From Cycas panzhihuaensis (Eukaryota; Cycadophyta), in the NCBI GenBank assembly GCA_023213395.1, contig CM041465.1, forward strand, positions 120,907,741-120,971,740: a stretch of 64,000 bases of DNA, written 5' to 3'. The position numbers were made by a program, and so were the translations under genes. The notes under the pieces were generated by a model that saw nothing but the letters and a program-made list of their open reading frames with translations, had not been told where the DNA came from and searched no databases. Positions 36,400 to 48,530 of the stretch are shown piece by piece; positions within the stretch are counted from its first letter, which is position 1; the number at the start of each line of letters is the position of its first letter.

Positions 36400-38270
36400 A
36401 GAGGGCTAAGGTGAAGGGGATTGGCTTCTACTACCTCAGTGATCTAGTATGGCTCGAACCGAATGGGTTTGAGCTTATAGTGACCTTGATTCTTGTAAAA
36501 GTGGAACCATACTTTGTATTCCATATGGGAGTCATGTGAAACTTGATGTTGGTCTTGTTGGACCTTATACATGGTCTAGGACCTTATGAGGATCTCCTAT
36601 ATTTTGGCATGCATATGCTAGAGATACTTTTCAAAGACAACCACCTTTTGTTGGTTGACCTACTCATGACTTGTTGATGGCAAAGGAAGTGCAATTGGAA
36701 GCCCATAAGGGGCTACAAACATGAAGTCAAACCATGCTTTAAATGAAGAGTGCCTTGTTGAGACATGAATTGTATGGTCATACCCATGTTAAATCAAGGC
36801 AAGGGATCTATCTCATTGGGTTGTAACATGCTAACAAATGTTAAGGGAGTGAACCATGTCCTATTCACTACCTTTGACCATTCGTTTTTTTGGAGGCATA
36901 AAGTAGTGGAGGAATGGAATCTTAATCTTAAATGTTTCCATAGCATTCACCAAAACTGGTTGCAAAAACATGTGCCCTTGTCTGAAGTGATGGTAAGGGG
37001 CAATCCATAATGCAACTAAACATGATTGAAGAAAACTCGGGTAGTGTTTCTGCATCAACAACCTTGTTACATGAGATGAGCATTGCCATCTTTAAGAATT
37101 AACAAACTACAACCAATATGAAGCTCATGTTTGTTTTGAGTCATAGTTAGCCTATTAATAAAGTCCATAGAAGTGGACTTCCAAGGAGGAGATGGTACTG
37201 GTTGAGGCTAGTGTAGGCCTTCCTTTCGACTGGAGGGTTGAGATTGGCTGCATAGGGTGCATTGCCCAATAAATTGCTCCATGTCTGTGCATAGAGGGCT
37301 TGTAGAAGTACCTTTGCAAATGTTGCAAATTCTTTCAAACCTTGACGTGTCCCCCATAATTGGAAGTGTGAGCTTCATTCAACAATTGGTCTTTGCTACA
37401 GCTAGGTGGCACAAAAAGTTGATGTAGTCAAAACAACATGCTATTCTATGAGTGGTAGTCAAGGAATGATTGTTGATTCACTTGATAGGACTACTGGCTT
37501 AGGTGTAGATCATGTTGAAGCTTTGATTTGAGCTATAGGAATTCTTCCACTTAGAATAGATAGCACACTTAGTGTTGAGTACACCAAGCAGAGTACAAAT
37601 AAGAGGCCATCTTAAGGAAATCTACAACCTTGTTGTGGCCCCCTTCTTGTAATTTATAACCAAGTGGAATTGCTTCTAGCATGAAGGCCATGTTATATGG
37701 TGATGCTCTTGGATTTGACTTTGGGGGTATAGAGATTGGAATGGCTTGTGGCCCATATGGACGATGGTCTCTTTGTTTAAGAGAGAGTGAAGGAAACACT
37801 CAACTGGTTAAACAAGGCCATAGAACTCCTTGTCATAAGTGTTATAGTTTTGCTTTGCCTATGAGAAAAGTGGTAGGTAATAAGGTGGCCTTCTTACTTA
37901 AGTACTGCTCCTATGGCCACTTAAGAGGCTTTGGTCTCAACCTCAAAGTGGTGGTGTAGATTTGGCAATGCTAAGATTGGGAATGTGCATAGGACGTCCT
38001 TTAATCTCTAGAAGGCAGTCTCCTATGTTGGTGCCTAATTCAAGGATACCTTGCTCTTTGTAAGAGCATGAAGAGCATGGCTCACAATGTCTATGTATTT
38101 GTGGGAAAACTTAAGTTGGTGGGCCCCAAGAAATTACATAAATTTATCAATGTTTTGGGTGGAGTCCAATTGTGAATAACCAATACCTTTTCAGGGTCTA
38201 CATGAATGCCTTGGGAATCAACATTGAACCCCAAACAAGTAACTAAATCCTGTTGGAAGTAACAATTTTA
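36400..38270 (-). mobile_element. Degraded Ty3/gypsy fragment H (RT to integrase C-terminus)
   Basis: Translated on the minus strand in three frames, the order is: RT thumb at about 38270-38090 (GIHVDPEKVLVI, NWTPPKTL, NFLGPTNLSF), a scrambled RNase H region, integrase zinc-binding and core parts at about 37340-36850 (CTLCSQSQPSS, STSMDFINRLTM, LTITSDKGTCF with Asp kept), and the C-terminal part at about 36640-36420 (EYKVWFHFYKNQGHYKLKPI, RFEPY). Stops are very frequent. The RT N-terminus is missing: at about 38290 the sequence changes to another gypsy element on the opposite strand. Confidence 0.7.
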
Positions 38271-38339
38271 TATGAAGTAATTATCACGTGTTATGGATGT
38301 CCATTGGAAATTGATAGGCAACTGTCTATGGAATATAGA

Positions 38340-38465
38340 TAGTTGAATAAGGTGACAAAGAAGGATCCATTCCCACTACCCTTTATAGAGGACGCATTGA
38401 AGATGGTTGGTGGAAACAAAATCTATTTGTTTATGGATGGTTTCAGTGGCCACTGACAGATCAAT
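38340..38465 (+). pseudogene. RT fragment of + strand gypsy element A
   Basis: An open frame reads LNKVTKKDPFPLPFIEDALK, then GGNKIYLFMDGFSGH, a stop, and QIN. This is the gypsy RT region around the first catalytic Asp (DGFSGYxQI). Only this scrap is in the window. The rest of A should lie beyond element B, outside 64000, if B is a simple insertion. Confidence 0.7.
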
Positions 38466-38475
38466 AGATTTTTCA

Positions 38476-38686
38476 TGTATTACTTGTAATGAATACATAC
38501 ATATATATAGAGTATGATCATTGCACATCTAACCAATCATATAAAGTGACCGGCATGACTACCACTAAGAACACTTATTAATGCCTTGTTGTAATTTTCC
38601 TAAAGGGGAGAAGACTGACTCCTTAACACTAACATACGTAACACTATTTTATCCTAATAACAATAGACCATATGAACATTACTAAC
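38476..38686 (-). repeat. Left part of an LTR of copia-like element B, split by element C
   Basis: The LTR on the minus strand would begin TGTTAGAAATAATG at 54952, run to 54928, continue across element C to 38686, and end near 38476 (...ATACA) or slightly further left. A TATA-like CTATATATATG (minus strand) lies at about 38505. The outer edge is uncertain because A's RT reads on to about 38465. Confidence 0.55.
38682..38686 (+). repeat. Target-site duplication of element C, left copy (CTAAC)
   Basis: CTAAC directly precedes the 5' LTR of C and recurs at 54928-54932 directly after its 3' LTR. This fixes the element's ends. Confidence 0.85.
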
Positions 38687-39089
38687 TGTTGGGACCCATT
38701 TTGTTAATAAGGGGTAAATGTCGGAGGATGTGTTAACAAAGGGGATTAGTCAGGAAGTTAGAAGTAGTTATTGAGCAATGAATGACGGTTCCAAGAATAT
38801 ATATATATGTAACGAGAATAGATGAAAGGTATGCAATGTTGCACATCCTGATCTTAGTGGATGGTGCCAGACTTATATGGGATGATTACATCCTGCCTTG
38901 TGTATACTCAATTTTAATATAATAATATACTGTGTGTTGTGTATATTTTGTATTGTATTCTTGAGTTGAGTATTGTTCATATATTGCCATAGTTGAGTAT
39001 TGTTCATATAATGTTATTATGAGGATGCAATTGATTGTGTTGCACCATCTAATCTCTTCCTAGTACAAACCCATGGTTAACAGTTAACA
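38687..39089 (+). repeat. 5' LTR of gypsy element C (403 bp)
   Basis: Starts TGTTGGGACCCATTTTG and ends GGTTAACAGTTAACA. It contains a short (AT)n run before GTAACGAGAATAG at about 38803, which is hugely expanded and duplicated in the 3' LTR. I could not identify the primer tRNA from the following bases (TTTGACGTTGTTCC). Confidence 0.88.
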
Positions 39090-39799
39090 TTTGACGTTGT
39101 TCCAACCTAGGAATGAGACAAAAATGGGTAGACTAAGGTACTAAGAACAAGTTAGATGCAGATGACAATTCGCAATCGTTACAGAAATCAAACAACGTTG
39201 GGCAAGTTAAACTTCGTCCAGTTTTTAGAAGAAGACATTAGGATCATTATTGAGTTGAAAACTTTTTTGTTACAAAAAGGCATCATCGAGCAGTATTTAG
39301 ACGATATCATCATCTAAGAACTAGTAATGCTTGCTAATATTGTGGAATATCTCCATTCTGATGCACAATTTTGAACAACCAACGTACATGTTTTAAGCAC
39401 AAGACTACAAGAAAGACTAGTCAGCAATCGCAAGTAAGGAGATCTAATCGGTTACGTGCACTAAAATAACAAGAGTCAAGAACATTAACATAAATTGATT
39501 GGTCAATAATTAAACAAGGACAACAAGTGTGGCAAGCCTGGAAGCAACAATGCAGGCCTAATTTAGACTTAAAAAGAAATTAAGGAAGCATTTTCACATC
39601 TAAGTTTACGAGAACAGGAGCAGTCATTAGTCAGTGTGCAAGAACAAGAACACACTAATCCTAGACACAAGGGCCTTGTTCGAAAAGTGCTACGAATGAA
39701 GGAGAAACAAGCGTACTGACGATTTTAGACAACGGAGGCTGCAACAATTAAAGTATTCAAGATCTTTGACTAAACCACCAGAATTATCAACATCCACAA

Positions 39800-40585
39800 T
39801 GGCAACATCATCCAAAGGAGGTGCAGAAACTACCAACATTTAATGCAAAAGCAAATGAAGATCTGACAAGACATTGTAATGTGTGTGAAACGATATGGAT
39901 AGAGAATAGTAAACCAGACAAAGGCCATTGGCTACAATTATTTTCGGCCACGTTACAAGATGTTGCGAATGATTGGTTTAAAGAATTCAAAGAAGGTCAT
40001 TTTAAGAATTGGGTCGGCTTACGTGAAGCTTTCGAAAAAGAATTCAGATTGTTATGAGATGATAGCGAGGTGGTGGACTAAATATACAATCTCAAACAAG
40101 AAACTAAAGAAACAATAAGAATTTATAATACAAAATTGAATAGTCTAATCAAGAAAATGGAAAGTGAAGTAACCGATGGATCAAGAAAGAGGTGGTTCCT
40201 AGAAGGGTTACTTCGAAGATATCGAAGAAAACTATGAGTGGTTCCTCCTTCATCGTACTAAGAAGCAGTAGATTGCGTGATGAGTCTTGAGATTGAAGAA
40301 AAGTAAAGGGCTGGCACCAAGAGAAAGTGATTGAAGTCAAAACGAAGGATGAATCTTCTATTGAGGCCCTGAGAGAAGACTTGATGTGGATGATGAAAGA
40401 TTTCATGCAAGATCAATATAAAGAAAGACGACACATATGGTGCATCGAATGCCGAACTGAAGGACATATGGAGTTAGAGTGTTTAGAGAATCAAGGATTC
40501 AAGTATTGCAACATTTATAAAATGAGTAATCACAATACCGAAGAATGTGGGTTCAACATCCATGCGCGTAGAAGACAAGAGTGAG
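39800..40585 (+). pseudogene. Gag of gypsy element C
   Basis: At 39821-40057 an open stretch has LPTFNAKANED, KGHWLQLFSATLQDVANDWF and FKNWVGLREAFEKEF, the retrotransposon gag core. After a stop, 40327-40584 encodes two zinc-knuckle-like blocks, CIECRTEGHMELEC (CX2CX4HX4C) and CNIYKMSNHNTEEC (second Cys replaced). Stops lie between. Confidence 0.8.
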
Positions 40586-41329
40586 ACGTTTTCTTTACCT
40601 GCCAAGAAACCAATAGACCTCCTCTTGGAAGAGGATACGGGTCAGGTCGACCAATATAAAGAGATGCTCAAGGACAACTGATGATTCAATGCTTCCAGTG
40701 TAAATTGTTGGGACACTTTAGTTGAGACTGCCCCAACTTAAAAACCAACATTTCAACATTACACTAATGGTGCGGGCTTGGCAATCACGATGATGACCAT
40801 TGTTTTAAACAACAAAACAAAAACGTCAAACTCGTGGGTGTAATGTCAGAAAATGGGAAAGAGGATATAGTCCAGCCCTGTCAGCCCTGCCAACATATGC
40901 AGTATACACAAGGAGAGCCAAGAAACCTAAGTACCCAGACCCTTCGAGCGAGAAAGAATGCTTATGCCAAGCTAGAGACTTAATGCAATCAATATAGGAG
41001 CAAGAACACATTGTGGTGCCAACACCTTCACAACTGGGTGATTCACTAATGCAACAACCAACGGCAGTAACTCACGGTAATGGAGTCACTACCATGATTC
41101 TGGATCAAACCCTACAAAGTGAGATAACCGTAAAAATCTCAATATTGCTTGAACACGATTCACAACTATTACAAGCACTAGAGGATTACATACAACAACT
41201 GAAGTTGAAACAAAAAAGGGTTGTTCTAGAAACTCCAAAAGATTGCATCCAAAATGCTAACAACTCAGTGGTGTTGAGTCTAAAGTAGAATATCATGTAT
41301 GTTCTCTTAGGGTTGATCATGACACAATT

Positions 41330-41640
41330 GTTTCAATGGCTTTATTAGGACATGTGTTACATAATAATGTGGTAGATGGTGGGGCTACAGTAAATATCAT
41401 ACCAGTCATGACCTGGCAAAAAATCGGCAAACCTACATTATGACCTACGTTTCGACTACGATTGGATGATCAACATGGCGTACAACCACTAAGCATGATG
41501 CGGGCATAGAAAGTTTATACTAGAAACCAGGAATTCATGGCTGATTTTGTCGTTATTTCCATGATTAACGAAACACTTCCACCATATGAAGTACTTTTGG
41601 GATGACCTTGGTTATGAACTGCGCGTGTACTCCAAAATTG
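41330..41640 (+). pseudogene. Aspartic protease of gypsy element C
   Basis: In frame, VVDGGATVNIIPVMTW at about 41370-41415 is the retropepsin active-site region with Asp-Gly-Gly-Ala. EVLLG-like residues (YEVLLG) follow near 41590. Stops are present upstream and downstream. Confidence 0.7.
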
Positions 41641-42329
41641 AGATTGCAACACATTAATGATTAAGCAAAAAGGAAAAAAATAATTAATAAATTTGAATCA
41701 TCATATTATAAGCAAAGAATTAGTAGATTTTAGCTCTTCGGATGAGGACAATAGTAATATTGATGAGGATGAATGTACTGAAAATGCGAAAGAGGATCAA
41801 CATCCTCCGAGTATAATATTTGATGACGATAATACATGTGAACCAATTTAAGGTGTTTTGTATTTAGATCCGTGTTCTAAGGATGAGATAGAATCAACTA
41901 GTGGGTTGTTTCATTGGTAGCAACAAGAATATGAACTATTTTCATGTTATTTAGTTGAAATAGAACCGCTAGACCACATAAATGCTTACTAAATCCAAGA
42001 TATATATGAGGATTATGAGCACAAATATCCTAACCATTTTTATGAAGTAATCAAAGGAAACCAAACATTACTTCAAAATTCGGCACATAATTTTAATAAG
42101 GATCAAATTTTCTATGAGGAAACATCGCAACAATCAATAAATCTAGGCATTGAACAAAACAAGCAAATAAAAAGCATGTGAAACATGTGGGATCTGATGT
42201 TGGTAGCAACAATGACAAAGATTTTCTTGCATTATAAGGATGTTTTTGCCTGGACATACAAAGATTTAAAGGGAATACCAAGAGAATTATGCGAGCATAA
42301 GATTGAACTAATATTAGGGTCAAAACCAG

Positions 42330-42619
42330 TAAAACATTGGCCATATTGAATGAATCCCAAATACACAAAACAAGTAGACATAGAAATCAGAAAAATGTTG
42401 GATGCGAGAATTGTATTTAAAGTTGATACAAGTGACTAGGTTTTGCTAATTGTAGTAGTGCCCAAGAAAAATAGAAAATTCTGCATTTGTGTTGATTTTT
42501 GAAAATTGAATGTAGTAACCTTTAAAGACCCGTTTTCCATTACGTTTATTGACACCATATTGGAAGAAGTTGTGAGACATGAAGTATACTCATTTTTGGA
42601 TGGATTTTCAGGCTACAAT
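42330..42619 (+). pseudogene. RT of gypsy element C, N-terminal part, cut by element D
   Basis: Frames here read PKKNRKFCICVDF, then a stop, KLNVV, FKDPFSITFIDTILEE and YSFLDGFSGYN, which includes the first catalytic Asp (FLDGFSGY). The sequence then stops at ACAAT, the target site of D, and resumes at 49645. Upstream (42240-42330) lies a KDVFAWTYKDL-like block typical of the RT start of plant gypsy elements. Confidence 0.85.
42615..42619 (+). repeat. Target-site duplication of element D, left copy (ACAAT)
   Basis: ACAAT directly precedes the 5' LTR of D and is repeated at 49645-49649 directly after the 3' LTR. Confidence 0.9.
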
Positions 42620-43166
42620 TGTTAAACCTTATGTTTACATGTTAAGTATGTACTTTATTCTTTTATTCTTTCATTCGTTATTTTGTACTTTATGGGGTGA
42701 CTAATCACTTAAGTGATAAAGTGTACACCCACTTTCATCCTAGTGACATGACATTGTAACTAAAGGGTCAAATGGACCCTTATGTATTTTTGCTCACTTG
42801 AGAGCCTAATGGACACATGTCTCTCATGCATGACATGCAAGCCATGCATTGCATGTACCTTGGATGTTTGCCACTTGGCAAACATCTAACGGTGTTAGGT
42901 AACCTCAGTTACTCTATATATTGAGACCTTTCCTTATGTCTCATATGTAGAGTTGATGTGTAATGTTATGCTACGATTTTGCTAATCAATTGGTATTCTT
43001 TGGAGTAGGACTAATTCCTCCTCCTCACATCTTGGTATCATCTTGCTTCCTTGATCTTGTTTATCTTAGTTTTTGCTCTTATGTCATTTAGAACTAGAGG
43101 TGAACTATCTTCAAGATCTTGGCTTTGTAGGTCTTAGGCATTCTAATCCTTTGGCCTATTTTTACA
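42620..43166 (+). repeat. 5' LTR of copia element D (547 bp)
   Basis: TGTTAAACCTTATG...CTATTTTTACA. The TATA box CTCTATATAT is at about 42912-42921. Upstream of it are an RY-type CATGCATG (42825-42832) and a perfect inverted repeat (42863-42886). Confidence 0.95.
42863..42886 (+). promoter_or_regulatory. Perfect 11-bp inverted repeat in the LTR of D (5' copy)
   Basis: The arms are GATGTTTGCCA and TGGCAAACATC with CT between them. It lies about 26 bp before the TATA box, in U3. The same repeat is at 49341-49364 in the 3' LTR. In element E (57661-57684) the arms are changed at one position each, in a compensating way. It could be a binding site for a dimeric protein, or a hairpin in the 3' end of the transcript. 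Confidence 0.75.
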
Positions 43167-43168
43167 TT

Positions 43169-43180
43169 TGGTATCAGAGC
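43169..43180 (+). other. tRNA-Met primer-binding site of copia element D
   Basis: TGGTATCAGAGC, a full match to the plant initiator tRNA-Met primer site, two bases after the 5' LTR. Confidence 0.93.
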
Positions 43181-45011
43181 AAGAGGAGACTAGTTCCCTC
43201 TGTTATGATTTCTTCTTCAAGGAAGACTTAAAGTGGGTTTTACAAGCCCTTGGTGATGACCTTCGCTCTCCGAAGGCAATCCAAGGATTGTTTAAGCTCA
43301 CCACTACAAGACCAAGACTTTGCTGGAGTATTTTTAAAGGCTGGAGTTCACTATACTCAGATCTGAATTTTTTTTTTCAGACCTTCTTCAAGGGTTTTGA
43401 GCAAGTTTACTCACGGTTTCTCATGTTTTTTTCATTAAAAATTGGTTTTTTCAGCTGGTTCTTCTTGCAGATCAGGGTGCTGGTGTATTATGAAGAATTT
43501 TGAAGCTCACTGACAGATATTATCACAAGCCTCTGACTCCCTGCAGGCTGTGAAGTGGTTCTGGGCATTTTCAGCCCTCAAACCCCAATTGGAGAGTACA
43601 AAATTGCTCATGCACACTTGCTGGACTGTTCTGCTCTCCTGAAAATGTTTGCGCACCTCTTACTAGGCCCCATGGACAGTTCACAAAGAAGAAACGAGCA
43701 CTAAACAGTGTTGTACGGCTGTTTCATCTTCTTTATACTATGCGCCCATTTTTTTTTTCACACGGTCTGTTCTCTTTCCACAAGCAACGTAATCTGCTCA
43801 AAATTGGACTGTACCTCCCTCTAGGGTATGCGACGCTACTCTCCAAATTTCGTCTCGATCCGCTGAGTATTCGCGGAGATACAAGCACTTGTGTGTTATG
43901 GAAATCCGCCCGAGCCGCCGTCACGTTGTTTTTTCGATTTTTTTGAAAAATTTCAAAGCACTTTAATCTTCTAAACTTTAGTTTATACTTTTAAGAATAT
44001 TCCTTTGAATATTCTTACTTTGATAAACTTATTTATTCTGAAGTTTTATTAAGTCACTTTTAAAACATTGAAAAAAATCACTTTTAAAGCCAAATTCAAG
44101 GTTTTTTTAGTGACTTTTCAGTTTTTTTGACTTCACTAATTTCACTTTTGTGTCAAAAGACTAAATCAAGTACTCTCAGTGATTTTTGACATTGAAAAGT
44201 GAAACTTTTTCCTTCATTAAGCTATTTTTTATTCAAGGCACCTTGCATGGTGACCATTAGCTTAAGTTTTTTAAGGAAAAAAAATCATCTTTTTTCACTT
44301 TTGAAGTCAAAAAAATCTTCTTTGATACATAGTGAGTTCATTAAATGGCTGATGCTAAGTCATTTTCTTATCATTGAAGATTAAAAATACTTGTTTTAAA
44401 GTGCTTATTAAAGCTCTCTGCGTGGTGTCCTTGTTGCTCAAAGTTTCAAAAAAAAAAAAAAAATTCAGCCTTTGTTTTTTGATATTCCAAGCACTTATTT
44501 GTTGTTGTACAAGTGATAAAAGGCCTTGTTATAGTGATTTTAAAGTGTTAATATTTTGTCGAAGTGACCAACCGACCGTACGGTCAATGCACGACAATTA
44601 AGATTGCTTGAGGGAAAGGAGGTTCAAAAAGGGTGTTATTGAGGCTGTGAATTCCAAGGAAAGCATGGTTTGTCTATGTTGATCAACCCTACCTGCCTTG
44701 TCCTAGATTTGGCTTAGTCAACTGTTGGATTTCCTTTATAGATCGGGGTTGGACCAACTCTTTTGCCTAGTCGTCCACCCCTCATCACTCCATTCAGTTG
44801 TTGGATCTTCTAGTAAGATCAAGATTGTTGGTTTTGTTAGAAGGTGGAACTTAAGCGACGAAAGCATTGAGTTTCCAAGTCATCTGCTAGCTTCAAGCCT
44901 TCTACAGCTTAAACATGGCTGCTCTAAATATGCTCAATGCATGCACAATTAAGTTGATAAGACAAGAGAATTATTAAGATTGGAAGAGGCAAAACACAAA
45001 ACCTCTTAAAG
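43181..45011 (+). other. Long untranslated leader of copia element D
   Basis: About 1.8 kb lies between primer site and gag, with no sustained coding frame. A CpG-rich patch is at 43680-43930. A box of the form AAGGCACCTTGCATGGTGACC occurs at about 44236 and in altered form (CTCTCTGCGTGGTGTCC) at about 44412, about 175 bp apart. A palindrome GACCGTACGGTC is at 44574-44585. Element E's leader shares these features. Confidence 0.7.
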
Positions 45012-45868
45012 ATGAATGAACTTTGGGGCTATGTCCTATGCCTGTACCTATGGAAGTTGATGGTGTGGTTGATGATCCTGATCCTGAATATGTTGCTTCT
45101 TGGGAAGCCAATGATGAAATAGCCTTGGCTTTTTTGCATATGGTTATTGATGTAAATGTTGATCAAAATATTGCAAATGCTGAAACTTCTAAGGAAGCTT
45201 GGGACACTTTGTCCTCCTTGTATGAAAGACGAGATGAAGCTCGTATTTTGTTTGTCAAAGCAAAATTTTATTCAATAAAGTATGTAAAGCCTATGTCGGC
45301 ATTTCTTGCTTCCATTAAAGAAATTTGTAATGAATTGAATACTTTAGTCAAACCTGCCTCAAGAGATGAACTTGTCACCACTACTCTTCGAGCCTTGCCT
45401 AAAGATTTCAATGGCTTCATTTCATCTATCACTTGAGATGGCTCACTTTCTACAATGACCTTCAATCAATTAGAGAGTTTGTTATTTCAAGAGGAGCAAA
45501 TCTATGACAAAGAAAATGATAATGGTGCATCAACTTCAGGAGCTTTCATAGCCAAATTGAAGGCCAAACAAACTCCCAAACCTTCACTTACAAAACAGTT
45601 TGGGAATATGAACATTGGCACTTCAAAAGCCAATGTTATTTGTCATTATTATGGCAAGGTTGGCCACATTGCTCCTGATTGTCAAAAGAAGAAAGTTGAT
45701 CTTGGTACGTACAACAACAAATGACCACATCGAGACAACAACAGCCTCGTCAGCAATTCCAATAGTAGTAGTAGTTTCAACAACAACAACAACAATATCC
45801 CCCTCGATCAAATCGAGGTGCATATCGAGGAGGTCAAAGAGGAAGGGGGGCTTTTAGAGGTGGTAATT
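45012..45868 (+). pseudogene. Gag of copia element D
   Basis: The start ATG-AAT-GAA-CTT-TGG-GGC-TAT at 45012 matches that of element E, but a frameshift near 45030 moves the frame. The main part reads WEANDEIALAFLHMVIDVNV, ETSKEAWDTLSSLYERRDEA and LVKPASRDELVTTTLRALPK, the copia gag (UBN2-type) pattern. A TGA falls at about 45434. The zinc knuckle is CHYYGKVGHIAPDC, with the second Cys replaced by Tyr. A Gln/Arg-rich tail follows with further stops. Confidence 0.88.
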
Positions 45869-45944
45869 AAACCACACAAATCCGTTCGCAGAAGAGAATA
45901 AGCTACTTTGTGCTTATCACACTTCAAACGTTGATCAAACTTGG

Positions 45945-46190
45945 ATCATTAATTCGGGGGCATCATGACACATGACTGGAAGTGAAAAATTTCTTCAAGA
46001 CATCAAAGAAGGAAATGGTAAATCAGTAACTTTTGGCAACAATGAATCAGTGGAAATCTCTAGTATAGGCAAAGTTGCTTCATTTCATTCTTCTTCAAAT
46101 CCTTTTTTAACATTTCCCAATGGTGATGCCTACTACATTCCTTCCATGGAGAAGAACTTGCTATCTGTTAGCCAATTGGACAAGCAATAG
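45945..46190 (+). pseudogene. Protease of copia element D
   Basis: The active site reads WIINSGAS, a stop, then HMTGSEKFL. The family motif is Asp-Ser-Gly-Ala, so the catalytic Asp is Asn (GAT to AAT) and a nonsense codon follows. Downstream, the Lys-Asn-Leu-Leu-Ser-Val-Ser-Gln-Leu block is intact. Confidence 0.88.
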
Positions 46191-47480
46191 ATGATCATCT
46201 TGTTTAAAAATGGAAAATGTGTTATTAGTGACAAGCATGATCAGATTGTAGCCATTGGTCATGAAGATCATGGTCTTTATAAGTTGGATGCAAATAACAT
46301 AACTTCTGATTCTTCTTACTTTGTCACGTCATCATCAATAAAGATGCAACTTTGGCATCATCGTCTAGGCCACTTAAGTTTAGACAATGTCAAGTTGATG
46401 GTAAACAAGAACATGGTGCATGGACTTCCCAAGCTATATGGTTCTAAATGCCTTTGTGAAGCTTGTATAATGGGGACGCAACATAGATTGCCTTTTCCTA
46501 AAGGCAAAGCATGGCGTGCATCATATCCTTTGCAGCTGATACATTTCGATTTATGTGGATCTATGTCCACAACATCTTTTGGGGGTGCATTGTACTATAT
46601 CTCCTTCATTGATGATTTCTCTCACAAAGTTTGGGTTTACTTCCTCAAATAGAAATCTGAAGCATTCCAGAAGTTCAAGGAATTCAAACTTGAAGTAGAG
46701 AATGAATCTGGCTATACAATCAAAACACTAAGGTCAAATAATGGAGGTGAATTCGCTTCAAACGAATTCACTCAATTCTGCAAGGATAATGGCATTCGAA
46801 GACAACTCACTACTCCTTATACTCCTCAACAAAACATAGTCTCTGAACGTATGAATAGGACTTTGGCAAACAAAGCCAAAGCAATGATGCATGTAAAAGG
46901 ACTCACACGAGCATATTGGGCAGAAGCATTTCACACAGCTGCTTATGTGGCAAATCAGAGTCCTACTTCTGCAGTCGCCGACATCACACCAGAAGAAGCC
47001 TGGTCTGGTAAAAAGCCAACTGTCAGTCACTTAAGGACATTTGGGTGTACTACATACATGCACATCCCCGATCAACAAAGATCTAAGTTAGACAAACATA
47101 GTCTAAAATGCATCTTTGTAGGCTATGCCATTCATAGTAAAGCTTACAAGTTGTATGATCCCATTGGAAAGAAAATGCATCTCTCAAGAGATGTAATCTT
47201 TGTTGAAGAAGAGCCTAAGGAGTTAGAAATTGCATTCTTCCAACCTCCTCTTGATAAAGGTAAGAAGATTGTTGAGTACTTCATTTCCTCTCAATCTTCC
47301 ACATCATGTACACCATCTGCACCAGCTGAACCGTCTACATCAGTAGATACAACTCTACTTGATCCTAGCACATCGTCTTTTGATCCATCATTTAGACCAG
47401 AAGACATTGAGGTTCAAGTCACATCAGTTAAAAAATTGCCAAAATGGTTTACTTCAACTGTTCAAGACGGTCAAACTATT
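46191..47480 (+). pseudogene. GAG-pre-integrase and integrase of copia element D
   Basis: The His-His-Cys-Cys zinc part is seen as LWHHRLGHLSLDN and CLCEACIMGTQHRLPF. The core has LIHFDLCGSM with the first Asp, then LRSNNGGEFAS, where the second catalytic Asp is Asn, then a normal NRTLANKAKAMM and YWAEAFHTAAYVANQSP block. A stop (TAG) lies at about 46650 (FLK-stop-KSEAF). The C-terminal TFGCTTYMHIPDQQRSKLD and KCIFVGY blocks are intact. Confidence 0.92.
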
Positions 47481-47519
47481 GAAGGAAAGCATCCATCAAA
47501 ATATAGGCAACAAACCAAT

Positions 47520-48530
47520 TATGCACTCATGGCTAATGTACTTTGTGTTGATGAGCCCTCCACCTTTGAGGAGGCATCTCAAAAGGCTAATTGGAAAATT
47601 GCTATGGATGAAGAAATCCATTCTATTGAAAAGAATGGAACATGGGATTTGGTAGAATTGCCTAAGCATAAACAGGCAATCAGTTGCAAATGGGTCTACA
47701 AGACCAAATTCCATTATAATGGTACACTCAAGCACCATAAGGTGCGACTTGTTGCAAAAGGGTTCAAACAAAAAGAAGGCATTAACTATGAGGAGACTTT
47801 TGCGCCTGTTGCTAATATGAATACCATCAAACTCATCTTGGCTTTAGCTGCTCAATGTAAATGGTCTGCATATCAGATGAACGTGAAGAGCGTCTTTCTC
47901 AATGGCGATCTTCAAGAGGAGGTATATTTGGAACAACCTCCTGGTTACAAAGCACAAGGCAAGGAGCACTTGGTTTATTGTCTGAAAAAGGCTTTATATG
48001 ACTTGAAACAAGCTCCTCAGGCATGGTACTCCAAAATCGATGATTATTTTTTGAGACATGGTTTTCATCGATCCACATCAGACCCCAACTTGTACATCAA
48101 AGTTGAGAAAGACCATGCCATTTTTATTGTCTTGTATGTTGATGGCTTAGTGATAACTGGTAATGATACTAAGATGATACACATTCTCCAGGATGATTTG
48201 AATAGAACCTTCGAGATGACAGATCTTGGACTACTACATTATTTTCTAGGCTTTGAGGTGTGGCAACAGCCTGGATCTATCTTCATATCCCAAGCAAAAT
48301 ATTCTTGGGACATTTTGCAGTGGTTTAGGATGCATGATTGCAAACCAGCATTAACACCTATGGAGAATGGAACAAAGCTTACTCTTAATGAGGAAGCTGA
48401 ACCTGCAGATCCCACTCTTTACCGGCAGTTGATTGGTAGCCTCATTTATCTCACCAACACTCGATCGGATATTTCATTTGCAGTTGGGATTTGTTTTCGA
48501 TACATGTCTCAACCCAATCAGAAACATTAG
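47520..48530 (+). pseudogene. Reverse transcriptase of copia element D
   Basis: The frame is open from 46851 to 48530 through the integrase C-terminus and RT. RT blocks are WKIAMDEEIHSIEKNGTWDL, CKWVYKTKFHYNG, RLVAKGFKQKEGINYEETFA, VYLEQPPGYKAQGKEH, LYDLKQAPQAWY and LYVDGLVITGND. The family motif is YVDD, so the second Asp is Gly, which should abolish polymerase activity. A stop ends the frame at 48530 (NQKH-stop-NAA). Confidence 0.95.

Noticed and set aside
38454-38454. TGACAGATC as the exact LTR edge of element B
   Set aside because: CAGATCAAT continues the gypsy RT pattern (Gln-Ile after FSGH and one codon), so the edge is probably a little further right, near 38476.
43735-43946. Overlapping ORFs on both strands in the leader of element D
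   Set aside because: The CpG-rich patch happens to be open on both strands; there is no homology to gag and no counterpart visible in element E within the window.
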